Assembly (NCBI GenBank): GCA_004369045.1
Contig: ML213521.1
Span: forward strand, 497,720-561,719
Source of the DNA: Heliocybe sulcata
Taxonomy: Eukaryota > Basidiomycota > Agaricomycetes > Gloeophyllales > Gloeophyllaceae
DNA length: 64,000 bases
Reading direction: 5' to 3'
Translations under genes and position numbers: made by a program
The notes under the pieces: model-generated
Seen by the model: the letters and a program-made list of their open reading frames with translations, nothing else
Told to the model about the DNA's origin: nothing
Databases searched by the model: none
Shown here: positions 1 to 10,162 of the stretch, piece after piece
Layout: every line of letters starts with the position of its first letter
How positions within the stretch are numbered: position 1 is the first letter of the stretch

Positions 1-679
1 GCGACGTCTCATCTCGATACTTCGAGACATCCAGCATTTGTCTCTTCTTCCCATCTTCTCCTACACTGGTTCTAAGATAGACATTATTGTTCTGAGCTAG
101 CATTTGTCGGCGAGTGTCGTTCAGAAACAAAGAGACCGGAGCATATTCGCCGTAGTTTAGTAGCTCTTTCAGACGAGGGTGCCATCCTACGATTTCGTCC
201 ATGGCAATATCTATGTCTAGCTCCGTCTCCAGTTTTCTCCTCTTCGTCATAAGGGTTTCATCTTCCGAGTCAGAGTCCCAGCCCCTGCTCCGGCGCCTGT
301 TGTTGGAGTTGAGAGACCGCATATACTCCTTGGCCATCTCCTTCCTCGAGGTCGGTGACAGTCCGGCCATGATCAGAGCGATCGCCGCGGCATCCGGGTT
401 AGCCGCTGGGGTCGTGGCTCGCGAAGGTGGCGGGGTCAGTTCGATGATGTCTGCTTCGTCCTCCGATACGTCCGTATTTCCGGCATCCCGTCGAACCTGT
501 CTGATGTTATTACGCGCACCAATCGCCATCTTCATACCTTCCCGCATCGGTCGTGGGTATTTGGATCCGTCTGGCTTCAGACCTCGGATTAAATAATTTT
601 CCAACACCTGGGGAGTGGGAGAAGGTTGACCATCCGGAGACAGTATGGGGTGACCGCCAGTACCACTAGGAGCAGACAT
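1..679 (-). CDS. Hypothetical protein, N-terminal part (runs off the left edge)
   Basis: An uninterrupted frame runs from the ATG at 679 to the window edge, giving at least 226 residues with no stop. The protein begins MSAPSGTGGHPILSPDGQ, then has an acidic stretch (DVSEDEADIIELTPPPS), an alanine-rich helix, a basic stretch with a likely nuclear signal (TKRRKLE, about residue 145) and the block EIVGWHPRLKELLNYGEYAPVSLF near residue 165 (quoted in part). I do not recognise a named domain. Proteins with a WHPR.KEL..YGEY-like block are, to my recollection, common multi-copy hypothetical proteins in Agaricomycetes and may be linked to mobile DNA, but that is not shown here. The 3' half lies outside the window, so function stays open. 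Confidence 0.7.
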   Translation of the reverse strand, partial: MSAPSGTGGHPILSPDGQPSPTPQVLENYLIRGLKPDGSKYPRPMREGMKMAIGARNNIRQVRRDAGNTDVSEDEADIIELTPPPSRATTPAANPDAAAIALIMAGLSPTSRKEMAKEYMRSLNSNNRRRSRGWDSDSEDETLMTKRRKLETELDIDIAMDEIVGWHPRLKELLNYGEYAPVSLFLNDTRRQMLAQNNNVYLRTSVGEDGKKRQMLDVSKYRDETS

Positions 680-1093
680 GATGGTGCAATAATGTAATTG
701 TTGCCGCGAAGCTAAGCCAGAAAAATCGAGTACGCCGAGTACGAGATAAGAACACAGAGATTGACGCGTACGCGTCCCGTCGTATGAAGAAGAGGCTGAC
801 TAAGCTCTCCCTGTGGCAAGCACTCCCACGCATCAACTCTCGCAAGCTCGCTTTTGCTGCGTGTACAAGGTTGATCCTGATCATGATGACGCATGTGAAT
901 TCATCGCGGTAGAGCCTCCGACTCTGATACATCCAAATCAAGGGATACGTGACCGGTAGCTACCTTTCATTGCATAGCTTGAAACCTAAGATTTATGTAC
1001 GATACATGGATAAATGCATCTATATGATGTGCGACAGACCAGATAACCCCGACGAAACATAAGGCCGCTTTACCTATCAGCCAAGAGAGAAAG
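680..1093. other. Gene-free stretch
   Basis: This stretch holds the upstream region of the leftmost gene and the 3' side of the transporter gene that ends at 1094. Short frames exist on the minus strand (for example 666-941), but they show no recognisable composition or splice pattern. I see nothing else in it. Confidence 0.6.
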
Positions 1094-3070
1094 TCAAAAT
1101 ATGAGATTCAACGAGTACGCGGTGAGAACCACCATGGATATGAACATAAGGATATACTGAGGAATGAGAAACACGGATAAATGCTCGGCGGTCCCGGTGC
1201 CCGAGTACACTTGCGTCAGGAGTATCTAAGCAGAGATTGCAATAATGAACAAGTCAGCGGTCACGGGACAAAATTCAGAGCATAAGCGAACTAACCTGTG
1301 TCGTTGCGGTAGGAAGGCAGGAGAAAAATATGCACACAAAGCGCAACACATTATCGTCTTTAGCAATCACCCCTGCGTTCGTCAACCCTTGACAAATGAG
1401 TACCCCAAGGACGGGCATAAGCAGGACCTTGCCGACTGCTAACGTCCCAATGGCACCGACTGGTAGCCGTGCCCAGCCTTCCAGACCACCTTTCGGCATT
1501 CTCAGCCGCGCCATAGCGCTGCCTAGACAGATCAGTCCCAGGGGCACGGAGGCAGCACCAATGAACTGTGCCGCATCCATGATAAAGGCGAGAGGGGGCT
1601 GGCCGTCAGGGGCGTTGGGTATTGGAGAATTGTCGACCGGGACGAAGAGCGCCTTGAGAGGCTGGATGAGAGCAAGAGGGAAAGCTATGAGGATGGCGAG
1701 AGATGGAGGGGACAGGACAGAGCGGAGGAAGGTGGCGAACTGCGAACGAAGTCGCCGTGTTCGGGTGAGGGAGGGGACAGGAGAAGCAACGGTAGGAAGA
1801 GTAGTAGTTGCTGGGGCATCCGCAGTCAATTGCGCGTCGGCCTCTGCGTTTTGTGTGTCGTCATGGACAACTGTCGGCGCTGGAGAAGCAAAGCGTGACG
1901 GCACAAATTCGGTGTGGGCTGGAGAGTGGACTTGTGATGGACCGCCGAAGACGGTCGTGGCATCGTCGGGGTAAAACGAGACGTGTTTACCGCTTCGCAG
2001 TCGGTCCTCGTCTAGTCCTTCTACAACGGGAGCAATATTTTTACCGCCTAACAGATGGGGTGGTTCTTGTTCCTTTTGAGTGACGGATTTTTCATCTAGC
2101 TCATTGACGCTCTCCAGATCATGGTGCGACCGGAGCTTCCCTATGGAGAGCAGGGATAGTGGATGGAGCGTAGCCTGCAATATTCTTTTCCTCTTCAGTC
2201 TCATCGCTTCTCTGGCCTCCTCGTCAGTGACTTCTGGGCCGGTGAAGTCCATGGCAATCCAGCGATGGGCTCCACAAGGGAACAGCGTTATCTATCACAA
2301 AGACTTCAGCTGCAATCCTGCATTTATGTGCCGTACGTTCCTACCAGAAAGACGAAGATAAATGCAGAACAGTATGCGACTGCGAGGTTCTGATCCGAAG
2401 TGCCATTGAACGGGGCAGTGGCCGTCAGACTCATGATAACGCTCGTAGCTGGACAAGCAGCATATAGACATTTCAGAAACATAGCTAAAGGAGAAGTGGA
2501 GGTAACGTACGTATATCACCATAATTCGCCCATCCCCCAGCAACAATAATACCGTGCCGAAATCGGTGAGGCACCCAAAAGAATTGCTTGATGATCCAGG
2601 CCATGACTATGCCTATGACCTCATACAGGATAGCGACGAAGACCAGCGGGCCTGCAGAGAGTCGCGGAGCGTCGACCATGCATGATTATGGACGTCTCTT
2701 GTGAGCTCTTACAAGGGGGGAGAAAGGGAGCTGGGATATGGTTTGTGCACACCTAAGGCGGAGATGTTGTCCGAATTGAATGCAGGCAGGATTTTAGAGA
2801 ACATGAGCGACGGAAGCGTGATATTCTGATGCCCGTGTCAGTCACACTCTCTAGAATTACTGGACATGCTGCACCAGTGCGATCTGACCAGCACCTCTAG
2901 CAGCCACAGGCGGAAATATGTCCGCCTTGGTTATCGCGAACCCAAACCCGGCCGTAATGAGCCTTCGCGTAGACAATTCAGCTTTCTGTCTTCAACCAGC
3001 TAGTGTAGTGGGCTTACAGTCGAATCAGGGGCCGTACAGACACCCATAGCAACTGACCGACGTCAAGCAT
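1094..3070 (-). CDS. Auxin-efflux-carrier-like membrane transporter (ECM3-like)
   Basis: Multi-exon gene with start MLDVGQLLWVSVRPLIRL at 3070. Exon 2 (about 2955-2870) reads FAITKADIFPPVAARGAGQI and exon 3 NITLPSLMFSKILPAFN. Further exons carry PLVFVAILYEVIGIVMAW and GIIVAGGWANYGDIPTSVIM, the conserved N-terminal bundle of the AEC (membrane transport protein) family. The middle, about 1990-2250, is a long hydrophilic cytosolic loop. The C-terminal half (1275-1900) contains hydrophobic segments such as LGLICLGSAMARLRMPK and ends near 1094 with a last exon reading LSVFLIPQYILMFISM. The two hydrophobic halves joined by a variable loop fit fungal ECM3/YNL095C-like carriers of the ER or plasma membrane. 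The transported compound is unknown. Joins such as GATATAC|CTACGAGC restore the family sequence. Confidence 0.85.
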
Positions 3071-3431
3071 GGCGTAAAAGTCGTTAATACAGAGCCAGGT
3101 CGTGAGCTTAGCAGGGACAGAGGAGGGGAGTCATTCTATTTATTGGCTGGGGGTGTAACGTAAAGAAACCGGGGAGAAGTTACTTGTGGCTTTAGCCGGC
3201 TCGCGGAAGGTCGGGCCGGTGACGCCGAGGTCATGAGGAGTAACGCAGTCACATTTGTGGCAGAAGCCTATAGCAGAAGGCTATAGGAAGCAACTTCACG
3301 TCTGAAGCGCCTAAGGTATGTCAATGGCCATCTTTACGTCCTGATAGTACCATCCAGACATCTTCGAACCTTGTGATCCCCTTGGAGTTAAAGGAGAAGT
3401 GCATTGCAACTGAAACTGAGTTTCTGGTCCA
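3071..3431. other. Gene-free stretch between transporter promoter and FMO A 3' end
   Basis: It holds the upstream region of the AEC gene and the sequence downstream of the FMO A stop at 3432. No coding pattern, repeat or RNA gene is visible. Confidence 0.55.
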
Positions 3432-6035
3432 TCACAGGCTGTATCTCGTTCCGTCCCAGATCCCCTCCTGAAAAGCTTTAATTTCTGACATCGACTGTCA
3501 GCAACCCCAGTGATGCTCAAGAATATTCCCGTGACTTACGGAGTGCCATATGCTTCGAATGAAAGCGACAGAACATGAGGTTGCCTGTAGTAGACGACCC
3601 AAGCGTGTCAATTGTGATATCGTAGTTGCATTGAAGTGCACGAACCAATCATATACCACAAACGCGGCACTCCGATATCTCTCCATGCGCCTTTGATCTC
3701 TCCCTCCTCATCAAGACCCCATAGAGGCTTCAGCTTGTCCTCAAAGTCGCTCCCGAGAACCTTCGTGACGGCATGTCTCTCGTCCCCGAAGCTTCAAGTT
3801 TGTATCAGGTCCTGCAGTGAAGTTACCACGGAAGGTCAGGAGACCTACCCTGTAGCAAATACGACGACGTCACATTCCAGCTCACTCCCATCTTCAAACT
3901 TGATGCCGGTCTCGGTGAAGCGCTCGATAAGACTGTCGTTCTTCAGCTTGATGCGGCCATCGATGATCATTTGACTGGCTCCCACATCTGGGCACCGGTC
4001 ACATTTCGCAAATTAGGACGCAGTATATCAAAGCTCACCATAATAATACCCTCCCGCTTTTGTCCAGGCAAGGTAGACTGCGCCGGAGCCGTTGTCGCCC
4101 CAAGTGAGCTTGAATCCTCTCTTGGTCAGCCCCTCGATTATTTTCCTGCAGAGTTACGATTCACGAAGAACCGGTGAGTGGAATGTGACGAACAATGACG
4201 AGTGGCTATCGTACCGGTCTGCCTCAGCTATGTCCTTAACAATCCTCGGATGGAAGACCCTGAGAAACGGGTTGGGAAATGACGCATTAATCCTGTCTGC
4301 AATATCCGTGGGAGGACCGTTCTGGGAGTATAGAGCTAGGGGAAGCATCAGGGGTTGTGCAGGGATAGATGACTGTTCGGCCTACTCACAGCCCACAAGC
4401 CTCGGCCAGCCCTGTTTCGTGCTCATGACATAGGTGGGACCTCGTTGGATCATAGTAACGTCTTTGAACGTTCAGTGCTAACGCTACAACTTAGTTTCGT
4501 TTGAGCTTACCGATACCATGATCAACATGGTCTGAGCATATATCGTGTCCTAAATGAATAATCAAGTTAATAATCCCGTCGGCAAATTCTCTAGTACTCT
4601 TCTCACCGGATGTACACGCGCCAACGACCACCACCTTCTTGCCCACGTTGTCATGGGCCGTCTTGTGTTGTGACGAATGCATGATCTTGCCTTGGAATTC
4701 GTCCTGCGCAGCGTGAGTAATGAGATCGAGAACCATTCCTGAGACATGTACTAGATAATTACCATCCCAGGATACTTGGGCATACGAGGCAGACCAGCGC
4801 CGAAACCCAACGCGAATATCAAGTGATCGACTTTGAATGTTCTTTCTGGACCGTTCTCTCCACGTCGGATTATGACTGTCCATTTCTTCGTTACGTCGTC
4901 CTGTTCTGTCTTCACAACAGTGGACGACGTCCAGACATTGAGCTCGAGAGAATGAGCGTAGGCCTCGAGCCAATCGGCCAGCTAGAGTAAACAATGGGCA
5001 ACACTTGAGAACAATCCATCTCGCATTGCGTCTCAGCTAACCTTTAGTGCGGGAGTAAATACAGGCCAAGTCTCCGGAAATCTACGCAGCGATTAGTCAC
5101 GTCAACTCTAGACCTAGCTGCGAAACCATACTTCAAGTAAGGCAGATGGTCGTACCCTGCGCCATACCGTTAGCATACCTGCTGCCCTCCAAACACGAAG
5201 GGGGCCTACAGATTGGGTCATGAAGACACAAAGCCTCATACCTCGTCCTCCAGTTGTCACCAATTCTAGGATTCTTCTCGACGACCAAGGCGTTGATCCC
5301 TAGGTACTTCAGCCTGGCAGCCATACCCAGTCCGTTCTGGCCTCCTCCAATGACAATCACGGTCGGATCTTCGTCGACAAAGTCGATTTCTCTTTGCCGC
5401 TGTGAACGCCATTTTCCATGATTCGGCCTTGGCTCGCGAAGAGCGCCGACATGCTCCGGATAGCCGTTCAGATCCTCCAGGTTCGTGAGCACGATGTGGG
5501 CTTTCCATATCAACTGGTCGGATGCGCCTACTGGTGGCGTAGGCACCAGACGGACTACCCCGGAAGCAAGGCCAACACTCGTTTCGAATGTGAACAATGC
5601 TTGTATCCAGACAACATCCGGAAACGGGCGTTCTGCCTCCACTTGATCTTCATTCAGTCTGAAGGAGGAAGCACCTGAGAGAGCCAGGCGGTCTGCCAAG
5701 AACACCCCGATCTTGGACAAGCCATGGAATGTACGGAAATCCCAGGTGAGAGCGAGGATGTCTCGCCAGAATGAATCGCTGATGAAGAGATCGAGTATAC
5801 CGTCTATGTCTCCAGAGCTAACGCAGTGCGCGAAGGCCTGGAGCCACAGTGAAGCTACGTTCCTTGCGTTGACGAACTTGACAGCGGAGCTGGGGACTCT
5901 AAGCCTGTCAAGAGTAGGAAGAGCAGGTTCAGACACAGCACCATTCGGTTCCGTATCTTGGCTCTTTGAGACGCCATTCATCTTCTCTAGTCCAGGGACA
6001 GGGACGGGTGGAATGAACGATGCTGCAGTCGCCAT
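3432..6035 (-). CDS. Flavin-containing monooxygenase, paralogue A
   Basis: Multi-exon FAD/NADPH monooxygenase. The start MATAASFIPPVPVPGLEK at 6035 is preferred over an upstream in-frame ATG at 6203 because it matches the paralogues. Residues about 50-200 form an NTF2/SnoaL-like region (LWLQAFAHCVSSGDIDGIL, SFWRDILALTWDFRTF). The FAD dinucleotide motif is VIVIGGGQNGLGMAARL, followed by VVEKNPRIGDNWRTRYE. An intron after LHDPI joins to W-YDHLPYL. Further on are FQGKIMHSSQHKT, the FMO-type FxGxxxHS fingerprint, and VVVVGACTS, the NADPH site. The C-terminus is ALQIKAFQEGIWDGTRYSL with the stop at 3432-3434. Such enzymes oxygenate small molecules, often in secondary metabolism; the substrate cannot be read from sequence. 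It is divergent from paralogue B. Confidence 0.88.
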
Positions 6036-7189
6036 AGATCCTCTGGAACACTCGACGCGAAGATAAGACGAGCATAAGGATATATATACCGGGCAACGGA
6101 CCTTCTTATTTGTTACGTCTGTCCGACGTATTTCGGTGTTTAGCGCTATCTCTGAAGCAGCTGTCCCCCTCTGTTTGAATTCCTTTCTCATGTGTAGGGT
6201 CACACGCGAACATCACATGCGTTTAACTTGGATGCCGCCCCCGAGCTACACCTTCGCGTCACCAGTACCATATCAGGTTGACAGCACGCTACATCTACAG
6301 CTTCATCCTGGAGTAGACGTAGAACCTACAGTTTATTGACGGGCAAGGCCTGCTCATCCGACGGGGAGGCGTTGCGATTGCGCCCGACGGTAGTGAAGAT
6401 ATCAATATAGTATGCTTTGCTGTAGACTTTTGGCATGAAAGACTTTTGGGTGCATGGTTCCCGAAGTCAATACGCCGCAGGCAAGCTACAAGACGAGTAT
6501 CTGCACGAGCTTGGTAGATGTCGGAGGCAAACCCGGCCCGCCGTTTCAACTGGAATTTAAAGTCAGCGTTTTACCTCGGCTGTTGCCGGACCGGGGGAAT
6601 ACTCGACTCGATGCTACTTCGATGCCCTATGTACAGTCATTCGTCAATGCCACTACCACCGGTTCTGCATCGTCCTCTCTCAGTGCTGGCTGGTTATCTA
6701 TGAGGAAACCTTGCTTTGTTCTGGGAGATTGGGATACTAGGATGGTGTATATCGTGGTCTCGTGGCTACGTCTAACAGGGGTGAATATGACCAAGTTCTA
6801 TGCCTACATATGCATGCATGCATTCTATACGAGCTGCACCGTCAATCTTCAACCGCCACTTATAGCATGCGGATTTTTTATACTGTCTTGGGCTGAATGG
6901 GCGTTGGTCTGGAGCTCGTATCTTGGTGCGGCCGAAAGACGGATCTGCTACTTATACTTCAGTAACGTGATGTAATCGAACATCAAGGTTAGGACCGCGA
7001 TAGGCTTACGAGAAGGAACTGACTCGTGTGCGTGAGTATCTTGCTCTTCCCATGCTTGTAAGTTAATACTCAATACAGAAGTAAATGGTGACGAGCGGAT
7101 AAGCTTTGAGTTGCCGCATGCCACCAGAGGAAGCACCAGCACTTAGCATAAAGGGACGTTCCATCTGTTGCTCTTACTAGGCATTTACG
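6036..7189. promoter_or_regulatory. Divergent promoter region of FMO A and FMO B
   Basis: About 1.15 kb separates the start codons of two head-to-head monooxygenase genes. A TATA-like run (atatatata) lies at about 6080-6090, 45-55 bp upstream of the FMO A start and in the right orientation for it. The run TATGCATGCATGCATTC is near 6810-6826. A 173-codon plus-strand frame (6454-6975) has no family resemblance and is treated as chance. The shared spacer would allow co-regulation, which is inference. Confidence 0.5.
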
Positions 7190-9768
7190 ATGGCAGCGGT
7201 TCTGAACGCACTTCAGCCTGTTCCCTCGGCACTGGATAAATCACACTTGGGCGGCACAGGCAGCATCCCCAAAACTTTACTCAATATTCCTACAGCTGAT
7301 ATAGGCGGCTCTCCTTCATCTGGGCTTTCCTTGCCGACCCTGAACATACTCGGAGTTAAGGAGCTACCCAGTGGCTTGAACGTCCTCGATATAGCGCGCA
7401 AATGGATGCAAACCTTCAAGCAAAATGTTTCCTCTTGCGACGTGGAGGCCATACTCTCGCTGTTCGTTGAGGATGCCCTCTGGAGAGATCTGCTCTCCAT
7501 GACATGGGACTTTCGCACATTCCAGGGCAAATCTCGTATCCGGCAATTCCTCCTTGACCGTCTCCCTGCGTCGAAGTTTACCTCCGTCAATTTAGACGAG
7601 AGTACGGTAGGGCTTCAGCGACCTTACCCTGACTTAGCTTGGGTCCAAGCGCTCTTCGACTTCGAAGGCCAAACCGGCAAAGGATCCGGAGTGTTTCGAC
7701 TTGTGCCTATGGCGATGTCCGATGGAGCCCTGCAATGGAAGGCGCATCTAATACTTACCAACCTGGTCGACCTAAAGCAGTTTCCCGAGAAAACACGCTC
7801 CTTGAACGACCCGCTTCCCAACCAGGGCAGCTGGGTCAAGAAGCGGCGTCAGGAGCTTGAGTTTAGAGACATAGAACCTAAGGTGCTCGTCGTAGGAGCA
7901 GGACACAGCGGCCTGGAAATTGCCGCCAGGTTGAAGAACCTTAACATACCGACGCTAGTGGTCGAGCGCCACCCCCGTATTGGAGACAGCTGGCGGACTC
8001 GCTACGAGTCCCTCCACTTGCATACTTTTCCTGGCGAGTTCAACGACTTCCTACTTAATACGTGGTTACTAAATGTACGGGATATCTAGAGGCCGATCAC
8101 ATGCCCTACCTTCCGTGCGTCACCATTTACCAAATGATGTTACTCAGGGGACCGACAGCCATTATGCCACAGGTTCCCGTCGACCTGGCCCGTATACCCG
8201 TCGGCCTCAAAAGTATGTTCGTGCGCGGTTAAGCATTGAAATTTGCTAATGTGCTCCTAAGTTTGCTGACTGGTTAGAATCGTATGCTCATAATTTAGAG
8301 CTCGACGTATGGACTTCGGCCGAGGTCATCAAAACAGAACAAGACGAGATCAGCAAAAAGTGGACCGTGGTAGTGAAGCGGCTTGACTCTGGTCAGGAGC
8401 GTACTTTCACTGTCGATCACTTGATATGCGCTCTCGGATGGACGGGCGGCTTGCCGAAGATGCCCGTTTATCCCGGTATGGTAAGATTATCTCTTCTGAC
8501 TCCGACCTAAAACAATGCCGTATCTGGACGTAGGAATTATTCAAAGGCCGGGTAATGCACTCTTCTCAGCACAAGACCGGAAGACACTATCGGGGCAAGA
8601 AAGTTGTAGTGATCGGCTCCTGTACATCGTGTGAGTGCGAAAGGCGATTGATTTCCCGCCTGGCTAATGGCAGTGACGATAGCGCATGATATATGCGCTG
8701 ATCTTGTTAGCAATGGAGTCGGTCAGTCAATAACCCAAGCCGTCTATATTCTAGTATATCGTCTCACGCCTTATAGATGTCACCATGGTCCAGAGAAGTC
8801 CGACCTACATCATGAGCGTCAAGAAGGGTAACCCTAGAGTTTACAGTGCGTGTACGGAGTTCTCGGACGCTAGAATTCTCTGCTTCACGAGCTCGCAGAT
8901 ATCTACACTCAAGGTCTGCCCACTGAGAGCGCCGATTTGATCAACGCTTCCTACCCTAACGGGCTGCTGAAGTTGATGCATAAGCGCATGGCCAAGACGA
9001 TTGCGGAGGCTGATGCGTAAGCCATCCCCCCTTGACGGTTCCCGATCAAATCATAAACCTTCAGCTCCAGGGAGCTGCTCGAGGGCCTGAGGCGCAAAGG
9101 CTTCAGACTGAGTATGGGCGATGACGGATCCGGATTGATTATCCTGGCCTGGACGAGGGGTGGTGGATATTATATAGGTACGTGTTGGCCCCGGGACTGC
9201 CATTTATTGATAAATATGGTAGCACAGACATGGGAGCCAGCCAGATGATCATCGACGGGAAGATCAAACTGAAGAGCGGCAGTCCCATCAGTCACTTCAC
9301 CGAAGCTGGCGTGAAGTTCCAGGACGGGAGCGAGCTCTCTTGCGACGTAGTGATCTTCGCAACCGGGTACAGCCTACCATCATGTACTTGAATAGATGCT
9401 GAGCTTCCCTTTCTAGCTATCAGACGCCGAGGGACGGTGTGATAGACCTCCTAGGCCACAGGTTCGCGGACCAAGTCAAGCCTATATGGGGCTTGGATGC
9501 CGAAGGAGAGTTCAATGGCGCCTGGAGAAACTTTGGCGTGCCCAACCTGTGGTACATGATGGGTATGGTGTTCTCGACCGAGACGACTAGCTGTCTGTTA
9601 ACCAAATAGCAGGTTCCATAGGACAGTCTAGGTTTTGGTCCAAGCATTTGGCCCTTCGTGAGCGTGTTTTGGTTTATCAACTGTATCCCTCATGTCTCAA
9701 ATATCCGTTCAGAGATCAAAGCGTTGGAAGAAGGAATGTGGGACGGATCCAGGTACTACGCCCAGTGA
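7190..9768 (+). CDS. Flavin-containing monooxygenase, paralogue B
   Basis: Starts MAAVLNALQPVPSALDKS at 7190 and ends MWDGSRYYAQ at 9766-9768, with about eight introns. It has the NTF2-like N-terminus (WMQTFKQNVSSCDVEAIL, DALWRDLLSMTWDFRTF) and the FAD motif VLVVGAGHSGLEIAARL. Later come ERHPRIGDSWRTRYESL, LADWLE-like FADWLESYAHNLELDVW, FKGRVMHSSQHKT and VVVIGSCTSAHDICADL. The C-terminal block is DMGASQMIIDGKIKLKSG with DVVIFATGY. The first intron appears to use a GC donor (GCGAGT at 8034) with the acceptor at 8088-8089. The splice gives P-E-A-DHMPYLP, matching paralogue C, which has GTGAGT at that place. No in-frame stop was found in the exons I could follow, so it looks intact. The substrate is unknown. 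Confidence 0.86.
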
Positions 9769-10162
9769 CATTGTGATACTCGTAAATGTTACCCTCATGT
9801 CTCCGAAGTACTGCTCGGAGTGTCCCAATCACCTCCTCCCGATATATGGCATTCACAATGGGATGAGCACGTTGTATTACATGAATGCTGCGGGCGTCAT
9901 GAAACTGCAGTCTGCGGAGATTGGAAGATGCCTAATCCAGCGTCCATCAGGTATCCCATTCGAAAAGTACTGAAGAACACGTTGCTTTGCCGCATAGTCT
10001 TCGAGCCTCTTAAATGTTCTCTGTTTCGAACAACATAGAATAATGAATAAAGGTAAGGGGCCTATAGGCGATCCTGTTCGTATGTCAGCCTAGGCCTGAG
10101 ATGTCTGCATAGTGCTACGAGATTCCAATGACCCAGATGTGCTGGGACTGAAGGTAGAAGTG
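9769..10162. other. Convergent 3' spacer between FMO B and FMO C
   Basis: Downstream regions of two genes that point toward each other. Short plus-strand frames here (for example 9820-10038) look accidental. I see no repeat or RNA gene. Confidence 0.6.

Noticed and set aside
1396-1974. Long plus-strand frame opposite the auxin-carrier-like gene
   Set aside because: It is the mirror of real coding sequence; the minus strand gives the conserved transporter.
6454-6975. 173-codon plus-strand frame between FMO A and FMO B
   Set aside because: No recognisable family, Cys/Trp-rich erratic composition, and it sits in the shared promoter of two genes.
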